Shown: piece by piece, positions 1 to 5,541 of the stretch
Numbering within the stretch: the first letter of the stretch is position 1
How the letters are laid out: every line of letters begins with the position of its first letter
Assembly: GCA_030044475.1 (NCBI GenBank)
Contig: JASHVP010000049.1
Span: 1-7,409, forward strand
Source of the DNA: Thermoplasmata archaeon
GTDB taxonomy: Archaea > Thermoplasmatota > Thermoplasmata > Lutacidiplasmatales > UBA184
Direction: 5' to 3'
DNA length: 7,409 nucleotides
The notes under the pieces: generated by a model
Database searches by the model: none
What the model saw: only the letters and a program-made list of their open reading frames with translations
What the model was told of the DNA's origin: nothing
Position numbers and translations under genes: made by a program

Positions 1-162
1 CTCCTTCGCGCTCACGAAGCCGACGAGCCGCCGCTCGGAGTCGGTCACCGGGAACCCGTGGTGCCGGCTTCGCATCAGCCGGCGGATCGCCTCCTCGACG
101 GTCGTCGTGGAGGGGAGGTGCTCGACCTCCAGGATCATGTAGTCGCGGACGGCGACCGTCAT
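1..162 (-). CDS. CBS-domain protein, N-terminal part (cut by left edge)
   Basis: Fifty-four residues are visible, starting at an ATG whose first base is 162 and reading off the left edge with no stop. They begin MTVAVRDYMI, followed by a helix (TVEEAIRRLMRSRHHG) and then FPVTD...RLVGFVSAKE. This is the alternating strand-helix-strand pattern of the first half of a CBS domain, a module that usually occurs in pairs and binds adenosyl ligands to regulate an attached enzyme or transporter. The start overlaps the gmhA stop by 4 nt (ATGA), so it should be translationally coupled to gmhA and is the third gene of the hddA-gmhA operon. There is no Shine-Dalgarno site. What follows the CBS domain is not visible. 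It could be a stand-alone CBS pair or a CBS module fused to an enzyme such as a sugar-phosphate nucleotidyltransferase, which would suit the heptose pathway. The CBS call is firm; the function is unknown. Confidence 0.8.
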   Translation of the reverse strand, partial: MTVAVRDYMILEVEHLPSTTTVEEAIRRLMRSRHHGFPVTDSERRLVGFVSAKE

Positions 163-764
163 CGGGCCGGGGCCGGCTGCCGGTCGCGCAGGTACGCGGT
201 CAGCAGGTGACAGACGACGAGGTGGACGTCCTCGGTGTGCTGCATGCTGTTGGACGGGACGACGAGCGGCACGTCCACGAGGTCCTTCAACTTCCCGCCG
301 CCGATCCCCGTGAGTCCGATCGTCGTGAGGCCGAGCTCCTTGGCGACGGCGATCGCCGCGAGGACGTTCGGCGAGTTGCCGCTCCCCGAGATCGCCACGA
401 CGACGTCGCCCTTCGACGCGAGCGCCCGCAACGGGCCCGCGAACACCTCGGCGTAGCCGACGTCGTTCGCCCAGGCCGTGAGCCCGGGGACGTTGTCGCT
501 CAAGCTGAGGCACCGGAACCGCGGCCCCGGGGAGCTCGCCCCGGTCCCCCCGGCGACCTTGGCGATGTCGGTCACGAAGTGCGACGCGGTGGAGGAGCTC
601 CCCCCGTTCCCGAAGAAGAAGATCGTCCGGTCGTCGGCCCGCGCCCGCAGGAAGATCGCCGCGATCTTCTCGACCGCCTCTCCGAGGTAGGGGGCCTTGA
701 GCGTCGCGACCGTCTCGCGCACGTAGTCGTCGAGGTACGGCCGGAACGTCGACAGGTCGGTCAT
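159..764 (-). CDS. gmhA: GmhA-like sedoheptulose-7-phosphate isomerase (SIS domain)
   Basis: The product is 201 residues, the usual length for the GmhA family. The family isomerises sedoheptulose 7-phosphate to D-glycero-D-manno-heptose 7-phosphate in the cytosol, the first step to activated heptose. The SIS fold is clear: FFFGNGGSSSTASHF at about 49-63, the phosphate-binding loop ISGSGNSPNV at 125-134, and TTIGLTG at 147-153. Candidate metal and catalytic residues are His62, Asp66, Glu178 and His186. By alignment from memory, Asp66 and Glu178 replace the Glu and Gln of the E. coli enzyme. The C-terminal MQHTEDVHLVVCHLL form is, as I recall, typical of the subfamily encoded beside hddA. The ATG (762-764) overlaps the hddA stop as ATGA, and its own TGA overlaps the start of the CBS gene in the same way. 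There is no Shine-Dalgarno site, so translation probably depends on coupling. A generic SIS sugar isomerase is less likely given the neighbour. Confidence 0.92.
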   Translation of the reverse strand: MTDLSTFRPYLDDYVRETVATLKAPYLGEAVEKIAAIFLRARADDRTIFFFGNGGSSSTASHFVTDIAKVAGGTGASSPGPRFRCLSLSDNVPGLTAWANDVGYAEVFAGPLRALASKGDVVVAISGSGNSPNVLAAIAVAKELGLTTIGLTGIGGGKLKDLVDVPLVVPSNSMQHTEDVHLVVCHLLTAYLRDRQPAPAR

Positions 765-1738
765 CGCCCGAAGAACAAGATCCGCGATCCCTCCGAGGTC
801 ACCCGGACCGGGAGCCGTTCCATCGGCGACAGGGCGGTCGCTATTTGACGGCTCCGCTCGGGCGGGTGGAGGAGCATCAGGAATCCGCCGCCGCCGGCCC
901 CGGTGATCTTCCCGCCGTACGCCCCGGCCGCCCGGGCGGCCTCGTAGCGCGCGTCGATCTCCCCCGTGGAGATCCCGGCGGAGAGCCCGCGCTTCAGCCG
1001 CCAACCCTCGTCGACGATCGCCCCGAGGCGGGCGTAGTCCCCGTTCAGCAGGGCCGACCGCGCCTCGGCGGCGAGGATGCGGATCCGGCCGTACGCGTCG
1101 AGCTTCTCGGAGGTCCGCGCACTCTGCTCCTTGAGGATCCCCTCGGCCCGGCGGGTGATGCCGGTGTAGAACAGCGACAGGTGGTCGCTGAGCGCCTCGC
1201 GGTCCGGCGTCCGGAGGGGGACGGGCGAGGCGCGGACGGTGTCGTCCGGGTGGAAGTCGAAGTACTGGACCCCGCCGAACGCGGCGATGTACTGGTCCTG
1301 CTTGCCGAGCGTGCCCCCGAGGCGGTCGATCTCGATGTTGCACGCCTCGGCGCCGAGCTCGGCCGGCTCCTTGAGAATCCCCCGGTACGCGTAGAGCGCG
1401 TTCAGGAGGCCGACGGTCAGGGTCGAGGACGAACCGAGGCCGGTCCCCTCCCCGGGCACGTCGGCGATCGTGTGCACCTCGAGCGCCTCGTGGACCCCTG
1501 CGAGTCGCATCGCCTCGCGCACGAGCCCGTGCTGGAGGTCGTCGAGGCGCTCGACGTCCTCCGTCCTGGAATAGGCGACGCGGATCGACCGATCGAACTT
1601 CGGATTCACCAGCACGTGGACGTACTTGTCGATCGCCGCGCTCGTGACCGCCCCGCCCCCGTGCGTCCGGTAGTACGTCGGCAGGTCGGTCCCGCCGCCC
1701 GCGAAGCTGATCCGCAGCGGCGTGCGCGTGATGATCAC
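761..1738 (-). CDS. hddA: D-glycero-D-manno-heptose 7-phosphate kinase (GHMP kinase family)
   Basis: The product is 325 residues, normal for HddA, which phosphorylates D-glycero-D-manno-heptose 7-phosphate at C1 with ATP to give the 1,7-bisphosphate. All GHMP landmarks are present: the N-terminal RTPLRISFAGGGTDLP at 5-20, the ATP loop PGEGTGLGSSS at 95-105, the HddA-like LGKQDQYIAAFGG segment mid-protein, and the glycine-rich motif 3 GKITGAGGGG at 276-285. The start is GTG at 1736-1738. It is chosen because the family begins almost directly with I-I-x-R-T-P-L-R-I-S and nothing upstream is family-like. No Shine-Dalgarno site is visible, but a TATA-like box lies about 28 nt upstream, which fits a leaderless mRNA. 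The gene starts 27 nt after the helicase stop and overlaps gmhA by 4 nt. Pairing with gmhA strongly favours heptose over fucose or other GHMP substrates. GmhB phosphatase and HddC nucleotidyltransferase are not in the window. Confidence 0.92.
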   Translation of the reverse strand: MIITRTPLRISFAGGGTDLPTYYRTHGGGAVTSAAIDKYVHVLVNPKFDRSIRVAYSRTEDVERLDDLQHGLVREAMRLAGVHEALEVHTIADVPGEGTGLGSSSTLTVGLLNALYAYRGILKEPAELGAEACNIEIDRLGGTLGKQDQYIAAFGGVQYFDFHPDDTVRASPVPLRTPDREALSDHLSLFYTGITRRAEGILKEQSARTSEKLDAYGRIRILAAEARSALLNGDYARLGAIVDEGWRLKRGLSAGISTGEIDARYEAARAAGAYGGKITGAGGGGFLMLLHPPERSRQIATALSPMERLPVRVTSEGSRILFFGR

Positions 1739-1750
1739 GGTCGCGCGAAC

Positions 1751-1762
1751 CGGCCGCGGCCG
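1751..1762. repeat. 12-bp perfect palindrome between TATA-like box and hddA start
   Basis: CGGCCGCGGCCG is its own reverse complement. It lies immediately downstream of the hddA TATA-like box, about 13-24 nt before the GTG. That is where a repressor could block initiation. Such GC palindromes arise easily by chance in DNA of this composition, so an operator role is speculative. Confidence 0.25.
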
Positions 1763-1776
1763 CTCTTATGGATTTG
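1763..1776 (-). promoter_or_regulatory. hddA: Probable archaeal promoter (BRE/TATA-like) for hddA-gmhA-CBS
   Basis: Read on the minus strand this is CAAATCCATAAGAG, an AT-rich island in very GC-rich surroundings. The TATA-like core CATAAG is centred near 1767, about 28-29 nt before the hddA GTG at 1738. That is the TATA-to-start spacing expected of a leaderless archaeal transcript. The box overlaps the TAA stop of the upstream helicase (1766-1768), so it also supports hddA starting its own transcript. The call rests on position and composition only. Confidence 0.5.
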
Positions 1777-3754
1777 GGCCCGGTTCGGCCGGCTCCGGCG
1801 GGGGGCGCGCCCCGGGGGAGCGGCTCGCGGTGGGCGACCAGCGCGCCCGGCGACCGTAGAACGCCCGGGTCGTCGCGGCGAGGTCGCCGATCGGGGCGAG
1901 CCCCGGCAGCTGGTCGGCGAAGTCGGCCGCCCGTCGGTCGAGGACGATGGCGATCCCCCGGTCGTGCTCCGAGCGGATCATCCGCCCGCACGCCTGGAGG
2001 ATCGCGCGCTGGGCCGGGGCCCGGACGGTGTAGTCCCAGCCGTGTCCCGTGGTCGCGTCGAGGAACCGCCGGAGCGCCTCCCGCTTCGCCGTCGGTCGGG
2101 GGTAGGGGATGCCCACGAGGACGACGGCCTCGAGCTCCTCGTCGGGGTAGTCGATCCCCTCCGACAGCCGCCCTCCCGCCACGCCGAGCAGGACGGTCCC
2201 CTCCGGGTCCTTCTTCCACCCCTCGATCGACCGCCAGAGGTCGCCGATCGGGACCCGGGCGTACTCGATGAACACGTTGCCGGGCAACTGCGACTGCAAC
2301 CCCGACTCGAGGACCCTCTGCAGGAGGTCGAAGCTCGGGAAGAAGACGGCCGTCTTGACCGGCAGGCATTGCAGGACCTCCACGAGCCGGTCGGCGAGCC
2401 GCTGGATCGCCCGCGGGTCGCTGCGGAGCTCTTCGAAGCGCGTCGTGACGGTCGGGTCGTAGAGGTAGCGGCGGTTCTCGGCCGGGAAGTGCGACGGCAC
2501 TTCGAGCGCGCGGGCCGAGGCCCCGAGCCCGAGGGCGTCCCGGTATTCGGCGATCGGGGCGAGCGTGCCGGAGAGGTGGACCGAGAGATGGCAGTCGAGG
2601 ATCGGCCGCGCCGGCACGGAGGCGTCGAGCGAGTACGCCTCCAGGGCCGGCCGGGGGACGCGGGTCGCGACCTTCGCGTAGCCCGCCCCGTCGAGCTGGG
2701 GCCAGGAGAGGAGCGTCAGCGCCACCGTGTGGACCCACGACCGCGGCAGGTGCCGCTCGCGACGGCGCTCCTCGCGGAGGTTCTCCCCCCACGTCGCGAG
2801 CGCCCCGAGCCACGTGTCGTACCGGTGGCTCGTCCCGCCGATCGCGGTCAGCAGGGCATCCTCGAAGACCCCCGGCGGCAGGACGGCGTCCTCCTCGCGG
2901 GCGAGCGCCTGGATCAGCTCCTCGACCGCGGCGCCGACGATGTCGAGGAACCGGGTGGCGCTCGGCCCATCGGGCAGCTGGAAGTCGCCGCGCTCGGCGA
3001 CCTCGGCCCGGGCCCGGCGCACCGACTCCTGGGGCAGGGAGACCGTCGTGAGGTCGCGCAGGTGGCTCGGGAGGTTGTGGGCCTCGTCGATGACCAGGTC
3101 GACCTGCGACGCCTCGGCCTGCATCCAGGTCAGGAGCGACTTTCGGATGAACGGGTGGAAGTAGAACGCGTACGGCGCGGTGACCAGGCGGGACTGGGGG
3201 AGCAGACGCTTCGAGAGCTCGTAGGCGCAGAGGTTCTCTTCCCGGCAGAACGTCTCGAACTCGTGGGGGGCGGGCAGCTTCGCGCTCAGTCGCTCGACGA
3301 GCCCCTCGAGGTCGGACTGGAGCACCCGGGCGTAGTACGGGCACCCGTCGAGGTCCGTGAGGTCGATCTCCCCGCCCTCCGGCAGCTCGGGGGAGGCGAC
3401 CGTCGGGGCCTCGCCGCGCATCGCCGCCTCGGTCGCCCGCTTGCGGTCGGCGCACAGCTTGCCGTGCTCCTCCGCGGTGGCCCCCTTGATCTCGGCGACG
3501 TTCTCGAGCAGGAAGCACCGGCGCGCTCGGCCCTGGAGCCCGACCGACAGGATCGGGGCGTCGAGCCGGTGGGCGATCGCCCGGGCCTCTTGCAGCACCT
3601 GGACCTCCTGTGAGTGGGTCCGGACCAGGTAGAGGATCTTGTGCCCGCTCTGGAGGGAGTGTTCGAGCAGCGGGGCCAGGGTCGCGACCGTCTTGCCGCT
3701 CCCCGTCGGGGCGTGGACGAGCAGAGGCCCGCCGCGTCGGGCGGTCTCCGCCAC
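1766..3754 (-). CDS. XPD/Rad3-family Fe-S DNA helicase (superfamily 2), 5' end anomalous
   Basis: This is an ATP-dependent 5'-3' DNA helicase of the XPD/DinG group, acting in DNA repair or in removing blocked structures. Counting from the GTG at 3752-3754 (662 residues): Walker A APTGSGKT at 15-22, Walker B VIDEAH at 221-226, HLSGTLAP and GGRLSEGIDYP in the second motor domain, and motif VI QACGRMIRS...D...VLDRR at 587-608. Four cysteines fit the Fe-S domain: Cys80 (RARRC), Cys101 (GKLC), Cys138 (GCPYY) and Cys176 (NLCAYE). Cys170 is an extra. The C-terminal tail is proline-rich. The GTG start cannot be the true one: in-frame codons upstream encode LFPYRVREGQDRILRE, the conserved N-terminal Q-motif region, but contain no ATG, GTG or TTG before a TAA at 3878-3880. 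Bacterial-style DinG is an alternative name; the Fe-S helicase assignment is secure. Confidence 0.9.
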   Translation of the reverse strand: MAETARRGGPLLVHAPTGSGKTVATLAPLLEHSLQSGHKILYLVRTHSQEVQVLQEARAIAHRLDAPILSVGLQGRARRCFLLENVAEIKGATAEEHGKLCADRKRATEAAMRGEAPTVASPELPEGGEIDLTDLDGCPYYARVLQSDLEGLVERLSAKLPAPHEFETFCREENLCAYELSKRLLPQSRLVTAPYAFYFHPFIRKSLLTWMQAEASQVDLVIDEAHNLPSHLRDLTTVSLPQESVRRARAEVAERGDFQLPDGPSATRFLDIVGAAVEELIQALAREEDAVLPPGVFEDALLTAIGGTSHRYDTWLGALATWGENLREERRRERHLPRSWVHTVALTLLSWPQLDGAGYAKVATRVPRPALEAYSLDASVPARPILDCHLSVHLSGTLAPIAEYRDALGLGASARALEVPSHFPAENRRYLYDPTVTTRFEELRSDPRAIQRLADRLVEVLQCLPVKTAVFFPSFDLLQRVLESGLQSQLPGNVFIEYARVPIGDLWRSIEGWKKDPEGTVLLGVAGGRLSEGIDYPDEELEAVVLVGIPYPRPTAKREALRRFLDATTGHGWDYTVRAPAQRAILQACGRMIRSEHDRGIAIVLDRRAADFADQLPGLAPIGDLAATTRAFYGRRARWSPTASRSPGARPPPEPAEPGPNP

Positions 3755-3866
3755 CTCCCGCAGGATCCGGTCCTGCCCTTCGCGAACCCGGTAGGGGAAG
3801 AGCGACGAGGACTCCGAGGCCGAGGTGGCGGTGGGCGTCGTGGTCGCTCCGCCGGAGGCGAGCCAT
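3755..3866 (-). other. 5' extension of the helicase, out of frame with the only upstream ATG
   Basis: In the helicase frame this stretch encodes a Ser/Thr/Ala-rich tail and then LFPYRVREGQDRILRE (codons 3755-3802), which family members carry 15-20 residues before Walker A. The only canonical start codon upstream is ATG at 3864-3866, in a different frame. Joining it to the helicase needs a net +1 shift (one base removed, or two added) somewhere between about 3803 and 3863. Possible explanations are a sequencing or assembly indel, a real frameshift mutation, recoding, or a non-canonical start such as one of the two adjacent ACG codons at 3836-3841. The choice cannot be made from this window. 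Confidence 0.7.
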
Positions 3867-3875
3867 CGGGGAGGG

Positions 3876-3882
3876 TTTTAAG
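3876..3882 (-). promoter_or_regulatory. TATA-like box upstream of the helicase
   Basis: The minus strand reads CTTAAAA within AGCTTAAAACCC, the only AT-rich hexamer in the fixX-helicase gap. Archaeal spacing from its centre (about 3878) predicts a transcript start near 3850-3853. That is downstream of the ATG at 3866, so this ATG would be excluded from the mRNA. The conflict adds to the uncertainty about the helicase start. Confidence 0.4.
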
Positions 3883-3914
3883 CTGCGCGTCGAGTGGAAC
3901 GTGGCCGGCGTCCC

Positions 3915-3932
3915 GGCCCCCGCCCGGGGGCC
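3915..3932 (-). terminator. GC hairpin directly after the fixX stop
   Basis: A perfect 7-bp inverted repeat, GGCCCCC - 4-nt loop - GGGGGCC, begins on the base right after the fixX TAG (3933-3935). All seven pairs are G-C. No T-run follows on the minus strand, so it is not a classical intrinsic or archaeal oligo-T terminator. It could stabilise the 3' end of the mdh-fixX mRNA or pause polymerase. It may also be a chance product of composition. Confidence 0.3.
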
Positions 3933-4241
3933 CTACCCGTACCGGTACCGGATCCCGTACGGACCTCGGGGGAGGTTCCAGGTCACCGACCCCTGGTCAC
4001 AGGCGATGTCGCAGGCACCGCACTCCACGCAGTCCTCGTACCGGAACACCAGCCGGCCGTCGATCCGTTCGTAGCATTTCGCCGGACAGGCGAACGTGCA
4101 GAACGAGTGCGGGCACCGCGCGCAGATCTCGGGCCGCACGGTGATGTGGGCGTGCTCCTGGCCGTCGGTCTGGTACTGCAGGGTGGCGAGGCGGCGCTTG
4201 ATCTCGACGAACCCGCTTCCCGGCGCCTCGCTTCCGGCCAT
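3933..4241 (-). CDS. fixX: FixX-like ferredoxin (electron-transfer flavoprotein pathway)
   Basis: A 102-residue soluble Fe-S protein that ends like FixX: WNLPRGPYGIRYRYG. FixX-type ferredoxins pass electrons between electron-transfer flavoprotein (FixAB/ETF) and quinone through the FixC/ETF-QO flavoprotein. Residues 32-37 give the family signature HITVRP. The first cysteine group is C40-x2-C43-x4-C48-x3-C52-PAKC56Y and the second is C71-x2-C74-x2-C77-x3-C81, enough ligands for two [4Fe-4S] clusters. Several FixX proteins I recall lack the first CxxC. The start is ATG at 4239-4241, nine bases after the mdh stop, so the two are probably co-transcribed. No fixA, fixB or fixC is in the window, so the partner must lie elsewhere. 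It is unlikely to be an ordinary 2[4Fe-4S] ferredoxin because the C-terminal signature is specific. Confidence 0.9.
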   Translation of the reverse strand: MAGSEAPGSGFVEIKRRLATLQYQTDGQEHAHITVRPEICARCPHSFCTFACPAKCYERIDGRLVFRYEDCVECGACDIACDQGSVTWNLPRGPYGIRYRYG

Positions 4242-4250
4242 CTCGCGTCC

Positions 4251-5195
4251 CTACTTCGGCAGCCCCGCGAGCAGGGCGAGGTCGGCCCGCACGGCGGCGA
4301 CGCTCGCCGCGAACGCGGCCCGTTCCGCGGCCGTCAGGCCGACCTCGACGACCTTCTCGACCCCGGCCCGGCCCAGCACCACCGGGACCCCTACGCACAC
4401 GTCGGACTCCCCGAACGCCCCGTCCAGATGGGCGGCGACCGGCAGGAGCCGGTGCTCGTCGAGCGCGACGGCGCGGACCAGTTCGGCCTGGCTGGCGGTG
4501 GGGGCGTAGAACGCGCTCCCGGTCTTGAGCAGGTTGACGATCTCGCCGCCCCCCTGCTTCGCCCGGTCGACGATCTTCGCCAGTCGGTCCGGCGGGAGGA
4601 GGGCCGTGAGCGGAACTCCCGAGACGCTGGTCAGGGAGAGGACCGGCACCATCGTGTCGCCGTGGGTCCCGAGGACGAAGCCGACCACGTCCCGGGGCGC
4701 GACGCCGAGCGCCTCCGCGACGAACCAGCGGAATCGGGCGGTGTCGAGCGTGCCGGACTCCCCGAAGACGCGGGCCGACGGGAGGCCGCTCCGTTGCCGG
4801 AAGAAGTAGGTCATGACGTCGACCGGATTCGTCACGACGACGCAGACGGCGTCCGGCGCGGCGCGTCGCACGGCGTCCGCATGCCCTCCGACGATCGCGG
4901 CGTTCTTCTCCAGCAGGTCGGACCGGCTCATCCCGGGCTTCCGGGCGAGCCCCGCGGTCTCGACCACCACGTCCGCGCCCGCCACCGCGTCGAGCGACGT
5001 GGAGCCGGTGACCCGCGTCGAGAAGCCGAGGATCGGCGCGGACTCCTGGATGTCGAGGGCCTTGCCCTGGGGCAATCCCTCGACGATATCGATCAGGGCG
5101 ACCTCGCGGGCCAGGTCCATCTCGGCCAGGCGTTGGGCGAGCGACCCGCCGATGTTCCCCGCGCCGAGCACCACGACCTTGTTGAGGCGGCCCAT
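4251..5195 (-). CDS. mdh: Malate dehydrogenase, LDH-like type
   Basis: The 314-residue protein has the normal length for the LDH-like malate dehydrogenases that interconvert malate and oxaloacetate with NAD(H) in the TCA cycle. Visible features are the Rossmann loop GAGNIGG at 11-17 and Asp36 after beta-2, which favours NAD over NADP. The substrate loop RKPGMSR at 85-91 gives Arg85 and Arg91. Asp151/Arg154 lie in TLDTARFR, and catalytic His178 in GTHGDTMVP. An Arg rather than Gln at position 85 separates malate from lactate dehydrogenase. The ATG at 5193-5195 is chosen because MGRLNKVVVLGAGNIGG matches the family N-terminus. The frame stays open to 5492, but that part runs over the promoter region and the divergent gene. 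A GGGGAG stretch (5201-5206) precedes the start and a TATA-like box lies at 5229-5235. It probably forms an operon with fixX. Confidence 0.94.
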   Translation of the reverse strand: MGRLNKVVVLGAGNIGGSLAQRLAEMDLAREVALIDIVEGLPQGKALDIQESAPILGFSTRVTGSTSLDAVAGADVVVETAGLARKPGMSRSDLLEKNAAIVGGHADAVRRAAPDAVCVVVTNPVDVMTYFFRQRSGLPSARVFGESGTLDTARFRWFVAEALGVAPRDVVGFVLGTHGDTMVPVLSLTSVSGVPLTALLPPDRLAKIVDRAKQGGGEIVNLLKTGSAFYAPTASQAELVRAVALDEHRLLPVAAHLDGAFGESDVCVGVPVVLGRAGVEKVVEVGLTAAERAAFAASVAAVRADLALLAGLPK

Positions 5196-5228
5196 CGCGA
5201 CTCCCCGTGCGACGCACCCCGTCTCGGG

Positions 5229-5235
5229 CTTAAAG
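5229..5235 (-). promoter_or_regulatory. mdh: TATA-like box for mdh-fixX
   Basis: The minus strand reads CTTTAAG, centred about 37 nt before the mdh ATG at 5195. Archaeal spacing predicts a start near 5206, leaving a leader of roughly 11 nt that contains GGGGAG, a partial Shine-Dalgarno match. It lies in the divergent intergenic region, on the mdh side. Confidence 0.5.
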
Positions 5236-5254
5236 TTCGCCGGGGTCCGTGAAG

Positions 5255-5268
5255 CGAAAAGTTGATTC
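5255..5268 (+). promoter_or_regulatory. Probable BRE/TATA-like promoter for the coiled-coil-panE gene set
   Basis: CGAAAAGTTGATTC is an A-rich patch followed by TTGATT, centred about 28 nt before the ATG at 5293. The spacing suits a leaderless archaeal mRNA, and no Shine-Dalgarno site precedes the ATG. The promoter faces away from the mdh box about 20 bp to its left. It is called on composition and position only. Confidence 0.4.
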
Positions 5269-5292
5269 TCCTGGACGCCCGTTCGCCGCCGA

Positions 5293-5541
5293 ATGGTGGA
5301 TGTCGACTCGGTCCTGCTGAGCGTGCAGGAGCGAGACAAGTGGCGACGGCGACTCGAGGTCCTCGAGCGGTCGCTCGGGGAGGTGCGGGAACGCCGACGC
5401 CGCCTCGAGGCCCGCCTGGCCCGCATGAAGAAGGAGCTCGTCCGGCTCCGCGTCTCGGCGGAGGCGATCGTGACGATCGCCCGCGACCGCACGTCGATCG
5501 AGGTGAACCGTGGCTCCCCGAGTCATACCATCCGTTACTGA
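5293..5541 (+). CDS. Small charged coiled-coil protein, unrecognised
   Basis: This 82-residue protein has no family I recognise. Residues about 12-54 form a continuous, very charged amphipathic helix (LEVLERSLGEVRERRRRLEARLARMKKELVRLR in two overlapping parts) with Leu/Val at heptad positions, so a coiled coil is expected. A short, possibly beta-forming segment (AIVTIARDRTSIEV) follows. There is no Cys, no signal peptide and no membrane segment. Codon usage is G/C-ending like the neighbours, which supports real coding. It is the first plus-strand gene after the divergent region, with a possible promoter 28 nt upstream. Its last 32 bases overlap the next small gene in another frame, which suggests a co-translated pair. 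A prefoldin-like or scaffold role is possible but unsupported. Confidence 0.65.
   Translation: MVDVDSVLLSVQERDKWRRRLEVLERSLGEVRERRRRLEARLARMKKELVRLRVSAEAIVTIARDRTSIEVNRGSPSHTIRY
5500..5506 (+). promoter_or_regulatory. Shine-Dalgarno site of the second coiled-coil gene
   Basis: GAGGTGA, a full match to the archaeal/bacterial anti-SD core, sits three bases before the GTG at 5510 and inside the 3' end of the preceding gene. It is the clearest ribosome binding site in the window. It decides this GTG start over the alternatives and supports the small overlapping gene being real. Confidence 0.7.

Larger units (their letters stand above)
5196..5292. other. Divergent intergenic region between mdh and the coiled-coil genes
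   Basis: This 97-bp non-coding stretch is the only divergent junction in the window and the most AT-containing one. It carries a TATA-like box for each direction (5229-5235 minus, 5255-5268 plus) about 20 bp apart. The closeness suggests the two promoters could interfere or share a regulator. I saw no clear inverted repeat that would mark an operator. Confidence 0.6.

Noticed and set aside
845..3613. A 922-codon open frame on the plus strand
   Set aside because: It is antisense to hddA and the helicase, of low complexity, and has no recognisable domain. It is a GC shadow, not an overlapping gene.
159..3866. A 1235-codon open frame on the minus strand spanning gmhA, hddA and the helicase
   Set aside because: Only its last 201 codons (gmhA) are real. 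The rest is Arg/Pro/Gly-rich out-of-frame reading over hddA and the helicase, which both have clear motifs in other frames. Long stop-free shadows are expected in GC-rich DNA.
3939..3965. GTACCGGTAC palindrome and repeated CGGTAC near the fixX 3' end
   Set aside because: It is explained by the Arg-Tyr-Arg-Tyr-Gly codons of the conserved FixX C-terminus, so it is coding and not a regulatory repeat.
3894..5252. A 452-codon plus-strand frame and a 406-codon minus-strand frame over mdh and fixX
   Set aside because: Both overlie well-supported mdh and fixX reading frames and have Arg/Gly/Pro-rich sequence without motifs.
5196..5492. N-terminal extension of malate dehydrogenase to 5492
   Set aside because: The extension is Ser/Arg-rich, crosses both divergent promoters and the first coiled-coil gene, and the family N-terminus starts at the ATG at 5195.
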